A stretch of 64,000 bases of DNA from Hepsetus odoe (GCA_017165825.1 CM029393.1:3715355-3779354); one strand, 5' to 3'; positions 39,901 through 54,900 are shown, counted from the first letter of the stretch. The notes: a model not told the origin generated them from the sequence alone. A program made the numbers and translations.

Positions 39901-42900
39901 ATTGCAGGTGCTCGGTGTGAATGAGGAAGATGCAAAGAAGCTTAAGAATTGGAGATGATCCACTGTGGCAACCCCTAAATGGGAGCAACTGAAAGAAGAT
40001 GCTGTGACAGCCGCAACAACATTCAGGATTTCAGGGCAGAGGCTGGTGATGAATGGAGCAGCGTAACTCTAGAAAACTCAGCTCCACTGCTCCACAGCCC
40101 AATGTTGGAAGGTCTTCTACTAACTTAGCCAGTGCTTCGGATTGGACATGGTGGGGGTGGTTGTCTAGTGGTAGGATACTCAGATATGGCCCAAGAGATC
40201 GCAGGTTCAAATCCAACCACCAGCAGTTCCAACATTGGGTTCCTGAGCAAAACCCTTAACCCTGAGTTGCTCCAGGGGGACTCAGGAATTAGAAATTGCT
40301 CTGAAGATGTCGTGAATGTAAATGTGACCTTGGGTTCATGTGTTGCTGCTACAGAGCATCCAATACTAGCAGCAATGCTTTCTAAGAATATTTTACAAGC
40401 TTTGTGTTCAATACCTGCGTCAATGGTGGTAGCTCCTAAGCACAGATACTAATAGTTGGATACTTGTGCAATTTCATAATCGGTGTGAAGACATATGCAT
40501 AAAGCAGTCTATGAGCCATATAGTAAGAAAGATCACTGCACTGTTTGAAATTTCATTTCAAAAATTTCAAAAGTGTCATTTTAGCTTTTTGGGAGTGTTA
40601 ATTAAAAAATGACTTCCATTCACGACTATGAGCTTGGAAATGATCTTCATCTTTTTCTTTCAGCTGCTCCCATTTAGGGGTCGCCACAGCAGATCAACCG
40701 TCTCCATTTCTTCCCGTCCTCTGCATCTTCCTCCTTCAAAGCAACCACCTGCATTCCTCTCTCCATAAACCTCCTCTTTGGTCTTCCTCTTTTCCTCTTC
40801 CTGGCAGTTCCATAATCCTCGTCCAAAACCAACGCAACCTTGCGTCTCTAACCTTGTCCCCAAGATGTCTAACCTGAGCTGTCCCTCTAAAATACTCATT
40901 TCTAATCCTGTCCATCCTCGTCACAACCAATGAAAATCTCAGCATCTTTAACTCTGACACCTCCAGCTCCGCCTCCTGTCTTTTCGTCAATGCCACCGTC
41001 TCCAACATGTACAACATAGCCGGTCCATTACTGTCTTGATGCTACAATGAAAAATGAAATGTTGCCACAGTATTCCAAAAAAGCTCTCCAGCGTGCAAGA
41101 AATTCATCATGAAAAATCTGTCTGAAAAAACGGTCAAAGCATACCATCTGTTTGATGAGCATATATAGATCAGACGTTTCACAAAAACATTGCTAAAAAG
41201 CAAATCATACCTTAAGTTAGGAATATCTAGTCTGTTATCTTACTGAAGGAAATGACTAAACCTCTTGCTTGAAGTTGATAAGAACTGATCTGTTCCTGAA
41301 TGTGGAGAAGCTGATTCGGAGAACACAGTTGCGTCAGAACAACGTTATTCAGGGAGATTCCAGATTTCATGCAACATTTATTTATCACAAAATATTAGAA
41401 ATATTGTCTAAATCTACATCTAAATCTGCACATTCCAATTTGATTTCAATTTCACAATGCACCCTATCAGATTCAAGAAACAATACTTAACCACATTCCA
41501 TGTCATTATATGAATGAATGGATGATACATGCTCAAATAATGTCGTTTTTTTATGATTACAGCTTGAGAGAGAAGATTCCACGAGATCCCATGAATTTGA
41601 AAAATGGTCCAAAAGGAGAGGTAAAGTGACTATTTGTTGAAACACAGCACAGCGAGACACAGCGAAATGCTTCCTCTGCATTTCACCCGTACACACCGTG
41701 CAGCAGGGGGCAGCTATTTAAAGCGCCCGGGGAGAAGTGATGGGGACGGTGCCTTGCTCAAGGATGTCTCAGGGCAACTTACTGGTGTGGTATTGGAACC
41801 CATGACCTTCCAAGTATGGGGTCTAGTCCCTAACCACTAGACCACTCCTGCTCCATTGCCCCGCACAAACACGGTCCCCCACTGCCAGATTATGCAGTGG
41901 AGATTCCCACACGTTGAGAATTCACAGGGGATAACTCACAATAGCTGAGCCTCACCCGGGGTGAACCACCTTCCTGATCATGGAATCTCCCCTGCCAGGT
42001 AAATATAAAGCCTTTCTTACTGGGCAGTCACCTCTTGGGCTTAGGCAGCAGCGCTTACTAAGGGATCCTGCTTCGTGAAATATCCCCTGCTCTCTTTTAC
42101 ACCTCTCTTTGTTCATTCCACAACCCCTGTTGCTTTGATCTTACGCCAAAGTCGTCCCCGGTGAGAGTATGGTGTGCTGGGGACGCCTGACAACAGCACC
42201 ACCGGTGCTGACACACTGAACGGAGTGAGGGGAGAGAGGTGAGGTCGCTGTCACCTGCTGAACTGTGAATTGCACCTTGTAAACAAAATAATGTGCTGTC
42301 TGGCACAGCACACACTCTGAAGATGCGACGCTGCCGAGCTGTCAGCGGTGGCAGAAGCTGAGAAGTGAACAGAGGAAGCAGACTGCAGGGATGCATCGAT
42401 CTGGGATTTCAAGACCCACAACGATAACCAATAATTAGCAGCATGGTTTTCTTATTCTTACCATCGTTACGGTCCTGCTGCGAGCCAACTTTGGCCTTCA
42501 CACATAACAAATTTTGTTCCGCATGTGGATGCCCATGATTATAGACAAAAAGCTATTTACAGCGTCCTCCACAATTATCGGCACCCCTTATGAATAATAA
42601 ATAAATGTATCATTTATAAAAACAACAAGTATATAGAGTTAGAACCTAAACCATTCAATGGTCTCACAATCTGAATTTTCCAATTGTATAAATAAGGTAC
42701 ATTGTAACCTTCTGTTTTATTGGATTTCAGAGCTTGTAGAAAACATAAAATATAGCAATCAGTTTAATTAAAAATAATAACTACTATAATAAAAATTCTG
42801 CCTTTATTAAGGAATAAGATCTTATCTGATGTATAATTAAGGGAAATTACTAAGCCTATTGACTGACACTGATAACCAGTGGTTATGTCAGAGACCATTT

Positions 42901-45900
42901 ACAGTCACTGAGACATAAACCTGAGATCAACTCGATGTATTTCATCATTTTTTTTATTGTAATTTGAACAAAAGCAGGGACTCAGAACTGCATCATCTAT
43001 TGAGATCCCAAACATTCTGCAGCATTTGTGTGAATGTCGTCCTCTTAAGAAAAGAGCATATTTGGATATCTTAGTCTGATTCTAGTGATGCAGTGATGTG
43101 GAATTTTCATGTACATACCTGCGGTTATACATGAATATTTATAGAATACAAATATGGGAACTAAATCTACCAGCACTAGAAAAAAAAAAAACATCTTACA
43201 TTTATTTCTATGAATTTATGGAAGGCAAGAATAATGCAAATGTACCACAAAAGTACTAACGATCCAATTTTGCACTTTAAATGTGTTTATCCCAAGAAAA
43301 ATGGGCTTATTTTTCTCTTTCATAGCTTAATATCTTAAACTGGAACAGTTAGTCAGTCATCTTCTGCCGCTTGTCCCAAGCGGGGTAGCGGGGGAGTGCT
43401 GGAGTCCAACCCAGCGCACACAGGGCGATACGGGGGACACACCCTGGACAGGTCCCCAGCCCGTTGCAGGGAGGAGCGAGACGGGGAAGGCACCTTGCTC
43501 AAGGGCATCCCAGGGCAACCCACCGGGAAGGGGTTTGAACCCCGATCCTCCGATCAAGCGGCCAGCGCCCCAACCACCAGGCCACCGCTGCCCCTAAACT
43601 GGAACAGTAAAACAGAAATCATGCAGCTAGGACAGGGTGTATGGAATCAGTCCACTTTAAACTGCAGTGGAATATGGTGGACTTATGTCCCCTAACTCAA
43701 AGTGCTCAAGGCACACACTTACAGGTACCACCCAAGTGGAAAAGAAACGACTGTTATGTCCTTATATTAGCTATTACTGTCTGTCACAACTGCTTAAAAC
43801 TGTTCTATTTTCAGTGAAGAGAAGTGTCTGTACTGAAGTTGTCATGGTGACTAAACAGATTTCAGGCGCAAGATCTTTCTGTAATGCAGTCCCTGATGTT
43901 AAGGTCAGTTACCGGATCTGCGTGTAATACAAACGCAATACAGCCAGCTTGGCTATATTTATTGTAGGATATCAAAGGAGCTCCGCCCACAAGGTTCAAT
44001 ACTGTTCTCAGCTCTTTAGTTTAACAATTCGTCATCATCACGAGGAGACGGAGGATCTTAGATCACAAGCAAGATGAAACAACTGCCATATTAAAAAATA
44101 AGGTAGTCAACAAACTCAAATTCTCCTGATAGCATTTTCTTAGGCAGACCCAGATGAGCAATCGACATTTTAAACTGACCGAAGCAGTGGTGGGCCAGTG
44201 GTTAGGTACTTGTCCTCAGGGTCAGAAGGGAACAGTCCTGAGTCCGGAACCAGTAGGATACCCCAGGGTACCCCAACACTGTTCTCCAGGAGCTGGACGT
44301 ATGGCCTGTCCACTGTTTCACCTGGGCTGATGGGTAAAATGATGTGCAATTTGTTCACAAAAAGTCCATTTTACTTCAAAAATCTATTAAAAAGTGACTA
44401 ACTGTCATTGTGAAACACAGCAAAGTGCACAGTGAGACACAACAAAATGCAACCTCTGCATTTAACCCATACACACCATGCAGCAGCTATGTCCAGTGCA
44501 CGGGGAACAGCGAAGAGGGTGGTACCTTGCTCAAGAATACCTCAGGGGAACCTACTGGTCCAGGATTTGGACCCACAACCTTCCGATCCTGGAGCCAACT
44601 CCATATCCACTAGGCCACAGCTGCCTACCATCCTTAAAACATGAATAATCATTCATTATTACATTATCACCCCATGAATAGTCTCCTTGGAGCAACTTGA
44701 GGTTAAGGGTCTCAGAAATTCAAAGCTGGGAGTGCCTGGATTTGAACCTGTGACCTCTCTTGTGACCAGCATCTAGACCTTCAATATAAATGTAAAGTAT
44801 TTCTGACCAATATACAGGGTGGAATGGTGGCAAGTGGTTAGTTGTCACCTCGCAGCAAGAAAGCTCTGAGTTTGATTCCCAGGTGGTTTGACTGGAGGCC
44901 TGCCCATAGGGTTTCTTTGGTTTTTGCCCTAGATCCCAGAAACAATGAGTTTTCAAATACCTAAATCGATTATTATTATTCCTTAGAGCATTTATCCCTT
45001 TCTGCACCAGATCTTTATCCTTGAAGAGCAAAACATGCAAAAACGACCGCCAAGTTATCGGCAGATGAATTCACATTTACCAGCAGATGATATATGAATT
45101 GCTAGTACCTAAGAAGACCGAGTTGAGTTATTATCAGTGGTCCTATATTGGAATTCCAATATCCATTCATTTTCCCATTTGTCTCCAAAATGATATACTG
45201 TTCACAAATAAATTCTGCAGCTCCTCATGAGACAGCAATGCTGGAGAGGGCTCCTCTCTCCATCCCTTCGAGCTGCTGCTCAGGCGGTGGCCCATGAAAT
45301 ATGCAGCTCATGTGTTGGAGTCGATCAGCTAAAACCCCGCAGCCTATCCCGCCCTGGGGGAACTGAAAAAGAGGGGGGCTTTCCCCATCTCCTGGACGCT
45401 ATCCTTAAAATCCACTTAACCTCTATTTAACCACCCCTGAGAGGGTGCTTGAGCATGGGTAAGAGGCTCTGTGGTTCAGGCCTGACTCCCAGCCCCACCG
45501 GGCACATGGGGGAATTTGCATTCACATGCTTCCTACCTCACCAAGGAGGGTGTTTTTAACCTGACTTCATATTCAGAAACACACAGAAGCGTCAGCTCGT
45601 GAAGCGTCGGGTATTTAGGGCAGTGCGTCTGCAGCGTTTCTCACAAGGGGCTCTTTCATGTTTGCAGAACATGTCTGGTGGCTGCCAGGCGCGTTACGCT
45701 AACAGCTCTGTTCACTTCACATCTCTGTTGCAGCCGCTGCTGATGCAACGTGGCAAATGCGAACGCGCTGCTTAGCAGCCCACACAGAGATGAAACAGCC
45801 AACTAACGCTCAGAGGCATCGTTCTGTACTCTGACTCGGGCCACGGCTTATTCTCAGAGGTAGTTAAGGGTATCTTTAAGAGCCTCTTACAGATCTACGA

Positions 45901-48900
45901 TGTTAATTTTCAGGAAATGTCGCTCAGATGAAAGATTTTTACCTCAAATGTGTTTCTTGTGGCGTAGCAGCTTTTCTTGAATGTTTCTGTGGCAGGATGG
46001 TAGTCGAACCTGCGATTCTGAATCCCATGTTTTGGGAATTGGAAGGGAACTTGACTGGTCAGTGAATGGTCCTCTCTTTCAAGACAAGAAGTGAATACAG
46101 TCCATGCAATTCCCCTTGACCTTCTCTTGAAGGCAATGACCTGGGGGTCAACAAGCATGGGCAGATATTTAGCTCTGTCATTGCACCAAAATGAAAAAGT
46201 TGGGTAAATTGTCTGTGTGTAAATTGTCTGTGTGTAAATTGTCTGTGTGTAAACTGCGCGTTTTTGTAACATTCTTGGAAATGTGGATATTTAATCTCAA
46301 TTTTAACAATACTGGGAGATTCAAGTGATATAACTAAACAATTCAAACTAAAGATAAGACTTTTCAAAATCTTAAAATATAATTTCTGGTCCTAATAAAT
46401 TAGGACACCCCTCCCCTTTATTCCCAATTAAAATGGCTCAAATCACACACAGGTGTAGCACATCAGATGCACATGATTAGAACATTACTCAGCATTTTGA
46501 AGGAGGTTTGCCCATTTAAACCTCAGACATTTCGTTTGGTGCTCCTGACTGTTGAGGTGAGAGTGAAAACCATGGTGAGATCAAAAGAGCTGTCTGAGGC
46601 CTTCAGAAAGATGATTACATCTTTTAAGTCTGGTAAGGGATTTTATAAAAGATGTCAAAATATGCAATCAGCCATTCCACTGTCTGTGGAATTATCTACA
46701 AGTGGAGGACTTTCAAAACAACTGCCAACCTGCCCAGGTCTGGCTGTCTAAGCAAGTTCACCCTGAATGCAGACCACAAGATGCTAAAAGAAGTCTCCAA
46801 AAACCATAAAATGTCATCAGGGGATCTACAGTGGGCTCTTACTGCTGATGTGAAAGTGCCTCTACAATCAGAAAGAGACTGCACAACTTTAACTTCATGG
46901 TCGGCGTGCAAGAAGGAGGAAACCTTTGCTCTCTAAGAGAAACATCAAGGCCAGACTGAAGTTTGCCAGAGAGAATGTAGACAAAGACCAGGACTTCTGA
47001 AATGATGTTCTTTGGTAAGATGAGTCTAAAATTGAATTATTTGAACACCAGAACAGAGGACATGTCTGGCGTAAAACCAAAAACAGCATTCCAGGAAAAG
47101 AACCTCATACCAACTGTGAAGCATGGCGGTGGAAGTGTCATGGTTTGGTGATGCTTTACTGCAGCAGGATCTGCCCAGCTCACCATCATAGAATCTACCA
47201 TGAATTCTATCATGTATCAGAAGGTGCTTGAGGAACATGTGAGACCATCTGTAAGAACATTAAAGCTGAAGCAGAACTGGACGCTGCAACAGGACAATGA
47301 CCCAAAACATACCCGTAAATCCACCAAGGACTGGCTGAAATCTAAGAAATGGTGTCCTGGAGTGGCCAAGTCAAAGCCCAGACCTTAATCCCATTGAGAT
47401 GTTGTGGGGTGAGTTGAAACAGGCTGTACATGCAAGAAACCCTTCAAACATCTCACAGCTTAAAGAATTCTGCATTGAGGAGTGGATCGAACTTTCCTGA
47501 GACTGATGTCAGACACTGGTAGATGCTACAAGAAGCATCTCACTGTGCTTATTTCAGCCAAAGGGGGGAACACTAGCTATTAAGGGTGTCCTAACTTTTT
47601 CCTCAGTTAGAGTACACATTTCTGTTGATATCTTTTGTTTAATGAATAAATCAAGGTTGATCTTTGCTGAAATTAAATCAATTGATTTTCCAGAGATCCA
47701 TAAAAACATGATTAGACATCAATATGTGAACATTTCTTAAAAAAGAACTGAATATTTAATGCATGTGTGAATATATATATTATATATATATATATATATA
47801 CATTTTTCTATATCCTTACTTATATTTCTTGTAAATGCTTCAATATCCAGTATAAGGTATGTAAACTGTTACTATTCAGTCTCTTAATGTATATAATAGC
47901 TTTAACTGCACAGTTAATGCAGGGGTACATTGCACGTTGAACTTGAAATCACTGCATGAATCACTGCATGAAATGAACTTGAAATCACTGCATGAATCAC
48001 TGCATGAAATGAACTTGAAATCACTGCATGAATCTTGAATATTAAATGGTTAAGACAAAAACTTGACACTTTTCCACAAGAAATGCCACTTGTAAGTGCA
48101 ATCTTAGTTTTGGCACTGGTTTCCGTTACTAAGCGTAATCCACTGCACTACCCTTCTTGGTCCCCCTCTTCAAGGGACAATCTTGGGCCAACAAGTGTTC
48201 TTCTTCTTCTTTCGGCTGCTCTTGACAGAGCTCGCCACAGCGGATCAACCGTCTCCATGTCTTCCTGTCCTCCGCATCTTCCTCCTTCAAACAAACTGCC
48301 TGCATGTCCTCTCTCGCCATATCCATAAACCTCCTCTTTGTCCTTCCTCTTTTCCTCTTTCCTGTCAGCGTCCTCAACATCCTTCTCCCAATTTAATCCT
48401 TCTCACTCCTCTGGACATGTCCAAGCCAACTCAACCTTGCTTCTACCTTTGTCTCCAAAACCTGAGCTGTCCCTCTAATACACTCATTCCTAATCCTGTC
48501 CATCCTGTCTCACCCAATGAAAATCTTAGCATCTTTACCCCAGCCACTAGGGCTGCACAAGCCAGTGTATTTCTTCCTGCTGATCCCAAGCCTGAATAAA
48601 TGGGGATGGTTACGTCAGGAAGGGCATTCAGTGTAAAACTTTTGCCAAATCAATATGCGAACAAAGAAACAGATTTCCTTGGGCCAACAGGCATTAGCAT
48701 GGTTCATAGGACAACCTTGGGAACTAGTCTAGATTGCAACAGGACAATGTGGCAAATAAACAAAGTAGGATACAAAATTACACTGAAAAACTGTGAATTT
48801 GATTCAAAGACATTTCACCACCAGAACAGCAAGGGCTGAATGTAGCTGCGGTTAAGCTCCTTGCAATACACAGAAGACTACAATGTACAAATTGACCTGC

Positions 48901-51900
48901 ACAATAAAAACTGAATGATTCATTGTGTACCTTTTTAAAAGGAGGTTCTTTCAGTCTAAATAGTCGCCTTATAATCAGGAGTTCACTCTTCCCCAACTAC
49001 TCACTAGTAGATCAGATCCCTCGGAGGTGAATTCAGGGCAATAGAGGACAAAAACGCAAAACAGACGCAACAGTTACATAAGGACCCATGACATAGAAGC
49101 TTGTGATATTGGCAATGATTATCTGCAAGGTTAAAGCTGTTTTCTGTCTGATGGAGGAACCGTTATTAAGAGCCATTTAAGAGCCTTGCACCGAAAAGGG
49201 TTAAAGACCCTATTTTGACGCTTTACAGAAGACTTTCTAGCTTCTCTTGCTGTATATATTGAGCATCTTGATACTGGTCTTTTTTTTTTTTTAGTTGTTT
49301 TTATACCCTAGTGGGTAGTAGCATTTTAAACATTTACTCTGGGAGTGGTCTGTTTGGCAGCCTGCAAGGATTAATCATTTTGAGCACAAAATACTATTCA
49401 AAAACCACTGGGATCTATTCAACTTTGAAGGTCACTCACTTTTGAGTGTGTGTGGGTGCGTGCATGCATGTGTGGGTGCGTGCATGCATGTGTGTGTGTG
49501 TGTGTGTGTGTGTAAGTGGGTGTGTGTATGTGTTAGGGATTGGTTATGAGTGGAATATAATATAGTGTCTTTAAAATACATAGCTAAAAATCAATATTTA
49601 AATGGTTATAATGTAATCATTACTCATTCATTACAATATAACCATTGTTATTATAATATTATAATAGCAATAGTTATACTATTTATACTATTACTGTTAT
49701 TCTTCTCTTTCTTTCGGCTGCTCCCGTTTAGGGGTCACCACAGCGGATCAACCATCTCCATTTCTTCCGGTCCTCTGCATCTTCCTGCTTCAAACCAGCA
49801 TGTCCTCTCTCACCACGTCCATAAACCTCCTCTTTGGTCCTCCTCTTTTCCTCTTCCTGGCAGCTCCATCTTCAGCATCCTCCTTCCAATATAATCCTCG
49901 TCTCTCCTCTGGACGTGTCCAAACCAACGCAACCTTGCTTCTCTAGCTTTGTCTCCAAAACGTCTAACCTGAGCTGTCCCTCTAATATACTCATTTCTAA
50001 TCCTGTCCATCCTTGTCACACCCAACGAAAACCTCAGCATCTTTAATACTATTAATATTATTGAGACTTTCAAATACAGAGCAAGTGAGTTTTTCAATAT
50101 ATTAACAATCTATTTAGATGGAAAGAAAAGAAATCAAGCCCAAATAGCAGCGCAAATGAATGTAGATCAGGGGTCTCAGTCTACCACACTTTAATGCTTC
50201 CTCTGCTTCCCCTGATTCAGCTGTGCAGAGCTAGTCACCCATCGTGGGAGGGAAATCACCAAAATCTGCAGAACTGCAGCATTCCAGGACAGGAATTCAC
50301 CATGAAGGATTTGGCTCAAAACAAGGTCAGTACACAAGTGATGCTTCTCTAACCAGCTGCAAGGAAGGTGCCAAAGTCTCAGGCTTGGCAGTCTGTCACA
50401 CTGTCTGCCAGCAATGGAACACCAGCATCTCTAAAAGACCCTGGCATTGCCTGTGCCACTGTCGCCGTAGAGGACCTGGAACTGATCCGCTTTGCTCAGG
50501 CTGAGCTCGAACTGTGCACAGCCTCTAGTCCTAGAACAAGTAGCGAGCAGCTCTGACCTTCCAGCAAGGGCTCCTCCTGCACTCCATTAAAGCAGAGATT
50601 CATGGCCAGGAGGGCATTTACGGGAAAATGCATTAGGCCTCTGACAAGCCACGTATGGAGATGAAGTGTTAATAGTGGCCATTAATGTAAAGAGACAGGC
50701 TGGGGATTCTCCCCTCATCATGGCACCTGGGACTGGATACCCAGGATGATACAGTGTAGAGGTGCTGTTTGGGATTAGTTCTGCTTTTTCCACCCATTTC
50801 TAATCCAAGCAACCCTTTATTTATATGGCACAATGAACAGTAACCTACACTGACAGTTAAGATAAGGTAAAAATGTCAAATTAAAATGCATAATGAACAA
50901 TTTATACACCAAATTTATAAAAAAATAGCAACAATTTTGATGGTTAAAATAACATTTATTTTGTTTTCTAATATATACACTGACTGGCGACCTGTCCAGG
51001 GCGTTTCTCCACCTTATAATCTTTGATAAAATTTCCTCCAGCATCCCATGTGACCCTAGTGAGGATAAGCAGCTAAGATGATGGATGGTAGAGCTCCATA
51101 ATATGGATAAAATATCAGCATTGTTATCAAAATGTTACATATTGTGATTGCAATGCCTTCCGATGTGTTCAAAGGCTTTTTTTTATAATTATATTTTTGC
51201 AGCGCCATCGATACAGATCATGTATAGAAACTAAGCTGCAGATAGTTTTCAAAGCATGAGTTAAAACCAAGCCCCGCCCATTCTTGCTTAAGAAGTGCTT
51301 CAATATATTGAAAGTGCTGCAATACAGGGCCACCAATCAGAAAATAGATCATTTACAACTGTGACTGGTCAGAAATGCTGATGGATTAGAAGCTCATCAG
51401 CATATTGCAGCTTTGATGGATACTGTGATATCGATTAACAGATTGCGCAGCCCTAATGGACAGATGGATGGAAAATATAAAAGCAGGCAAGAAAAAAGCA
51501 TACATTTAAAACAGACTGAACAGAAAAGAAAGTAAGATATGCAGACGGAGAATAAAGCAGCGAATTATAAATGGGAAAAAGGGACTTAAATCCTGAACAA
51601 AGGATCCGGAAAGAGCTGAACGCTGGATCAATATTTCTTATTTATGTGTTTTCTGAAATTCAATCAATGGCTTTTATATATCACTCCTACCCCTTTACCC
51701 CTCAGCCACCTCAATACTTGCTACTGGAACTGCTTCTCAGAAAAAAGGGACTTTCAAGGAGACAGAAATGTATTTTTGGACCATTTTTATTGGTCCGTTA
51801 ATCATGAAACTGAGACTTTTTCAATGGGGGAAGGAGAAAATTCAAAGAAACTGAAATTAGGAGACTTTCCTTGTGTTGAAATGCAAACTTTTATCCCCAA

Positions 51901-54900
51901 AAAAGGGAGACAAATAAAAAGGGAGTTCGATAGCTGATTTTTTAGAACCCTATCATTTTTTTTTTTATTCTGGCGAATCATTTAAAACATCGGTCCAGGC
52001 ATTAAATGTTTATTCAGAGCAAGAATCTATTCTCAGTAACAAGAACCACAGCTGTCCTAGATTAGCCTCTAGTTTACTAATACAGAGTGTGCTGAAAGTG
52101 CACTGCTCCAGCATTCGACAACTAAGCCTTTAATTTTAACCCTTCATTTTCAAAAAACCTGATTCCTATTTCTGACTGTTAATCATGTAAGTTGTGCAAT
52201 CAGATGTAAACTGTAAGCATCTTTTGCAGGATTCCTCATTCCATTACATGTCACATATTATGACGACACCAATATGAATGAAACTGGGGTTTGATACAGT
52301 GCAGACACTACACACACACACAGTCTCTAGGCTAAGAAGGGGTGTATGCTTTCAATGCGCAGCATCCAAAAATAGTGCCCACCAATCAGAGAGATGCTTT
52401 CTGCAGGCACAGAAAAGCTACTGATAATCCTTCCATTTCAGATGAGGACAAGAACAGTGAAAGAGAAACCTCACTGAAACGGAGTCATAAAGCAAGGACA
52501 AACAGGCATGAGAACAACCCCCCCCACCTCCAAATCTTGGCCCCAGATCAATTTAATGAGTCGGAACCCTTCCACCATGAATGGGAAAACAAACGCAAGT
52601 GAAGAAGTCATGCAAAGAAAGGACTAATCTGCCAGATCCAAGCTCTTTTTTTTTTGTCCAGATTTAGTCTTAATCCAGGAGCAATTCTACGACACCACCA
52701 ACACTGGGAGGCAGAAAAGTGCTTCCTCTGAGTCACATGAAACACACACTTCTAATGCAATGTCATTGGACATCTCAGCTGACAGATGCCCTCACTGGTT
52801 AGTGTTGTGCTGAGTGATGGGAGATGATCCTAGAGAGCTGGAGAGAGAAAAGCCAACTATGCTCTCTTAAATTCTCATCTACAAAAGGCTCTGGCACATC
52901 CTGGGACTAAGCTCTCAATGCTTAGACAGTTTGGCCACTCAGGAGCTCCTTGGTGTCTTTATTTAATAATATTCTGCTTGATTCCTCCCAAGGGGCTCAG
53001 AGCTGAATATTGAAAAGCTGATTTGAGACATCGATGGCTGGAAAAAGTGCTGTACAAATAAAACTGACGGTATTTTATTTGATCAGCCTTCTCTTATATT
53101 AATAAAAAGTCACACTTATATGGCACCTTTCAAAAATCCAAGGCTGCTCGCATGCGACAGAAAGAAAAAATGGCAAAGGAAGAACTGGAATAGGAAAAGG
53201 AAGGGATGTAATCATAATAAAGCAATAAATAAAGAAAATAAATTCATTCTAACTAAATCAGAGCTAAAACAGATTCCACACTTTTTGTAGATTAAAGTTT
53301 GATGCTGAGGTTTTCGTTGGGTGTGACGAGGATGGACAGGATTAGAAATGAGTATATTAGAGGGACAGATCAGGTTAGACGTTTTGAGACAACGTTAGAG
53401 AAGCAAGGTTGCGTTGGTTTGGACACGTCAAGAGGAGAGATGAGGATTATTTTGGAAGGAGGATGTTGAGGATGGAGCTGGCAGGAAAGAGGAAAAGAGG
53501 AAGACCAAAGAGGAGGTTTATGGACGTGGTGAGAGAGGACATGCAGGTGGTCAGTTTGAAGGAGGAAGATACAGAGGACAGGAAGAAATGGAGACGGATG
53601 ATCCGCAGTGGCAACCCGTAAACAGGAGCAGAAGAAGAAGATCTAGATTATAAATTTTTTCATTCTTCTGCTCCTGTTTGGAGTCGTCACAGCAGATCAT
53701 CCATCTCCATGTCTTCCTGTCCTCTGCCTCTTTCACTACCACCTGCATCTCCTCTCTCAACATCCATAAATCTCCTCTTTGGTCTTCCTCTTCTCCTCTT
53801 TCCTGGCAGCTCCATCTTCAACATCCTCCTCCCAATATAATCCTCGTCTCTCCTCTGGACACGTCCAAACCAACGCAACCTTTTTTCTCTAACTTTGTCT
53901 CCAAAACATCCAAGCTGAGCTGTCCCTCTAATAAACTAGTTCCTAAGCCTGTCCTTCCTTGTCACTGCCAAGACAAATCTCTGCATCTTTAACTGCAACC
54001 TCCAGCTCCACCGCACGTCTTTTCATCAGTACCACAAGCAATGTAGGTTAAAGGTAATAAAACCAATTCAAAACCAATGCATTTCCAAAATAACAGAAAA
54101 TAACAGAAAGGAAAAGCCTTCCTGACTTATAATAGAAACACACTATGTAATTTTACAATATAAAGAACGAAGTGTTTACTTCAATCATGTCAAAATATAA
54201 ATCTTCATCTTTTTCTTTCGGCCGCTCCCGTTTAGGGGTCGCCACAGTGGATCAACCGTCTCCATTTCATCCGGTCCTCTGCATCTTCCTGCTTCAAACC
54301 AACCACCTGCATGTCCTCTCTCACCACGTCCATAAACCTCCTCTTTGGTCTTCCTCTTCTCCTCTTTCCTGGCAGCTCCATCTTCAGCATCCTCCTTCCA
54401 ATAAAATCCTTGTCTCTCCTCTGGACATGGCCAAACCAACGCAACCTTGCTTCTCTAACTTTGTCTTCAAAACATCTAACCTGAGCTGTCCCTCTAATAA
54501 ACTCATTTCTAATCCTGTCCATCCTCGTCTCTTCTCTGGACATGTCCAAACCAACGCAACCTTGCTTCTCTAACCTTGTCTCCAAGACGTCTAACCTGAG
54601 CTGTCCCTCTAATAAAATAATTTCTAATCCTGTCCATCCTCGTCACACCCCTTGGAAAGCCTCAGCATCTTTAACTCTGACACCTCCAGCTCTGTCTCCT
54701 GTCTTCTCGTCAGTGCCACCGTCCCCAACCCATACAACATAGCTGGTCTCACTACTGTCCTGTAAACCTTCCCTTTTACTCTAGCTGGTACGCGTCTGTC
54801 ACAAATCACTCCAGCCACTCTTCTCCACCCATTCCAACCTGCCTGCACTCTCTTCTTCACCTCTCTTCCACACTCGACGATACTCTGAACTGTTGATCCC

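Noticed and set aside
46203..46257. Short direct repeats resembling a CRISPR array
   Set aside because: The 15-bp units have no spacers, and the window is vertebrate nuclear DNA.
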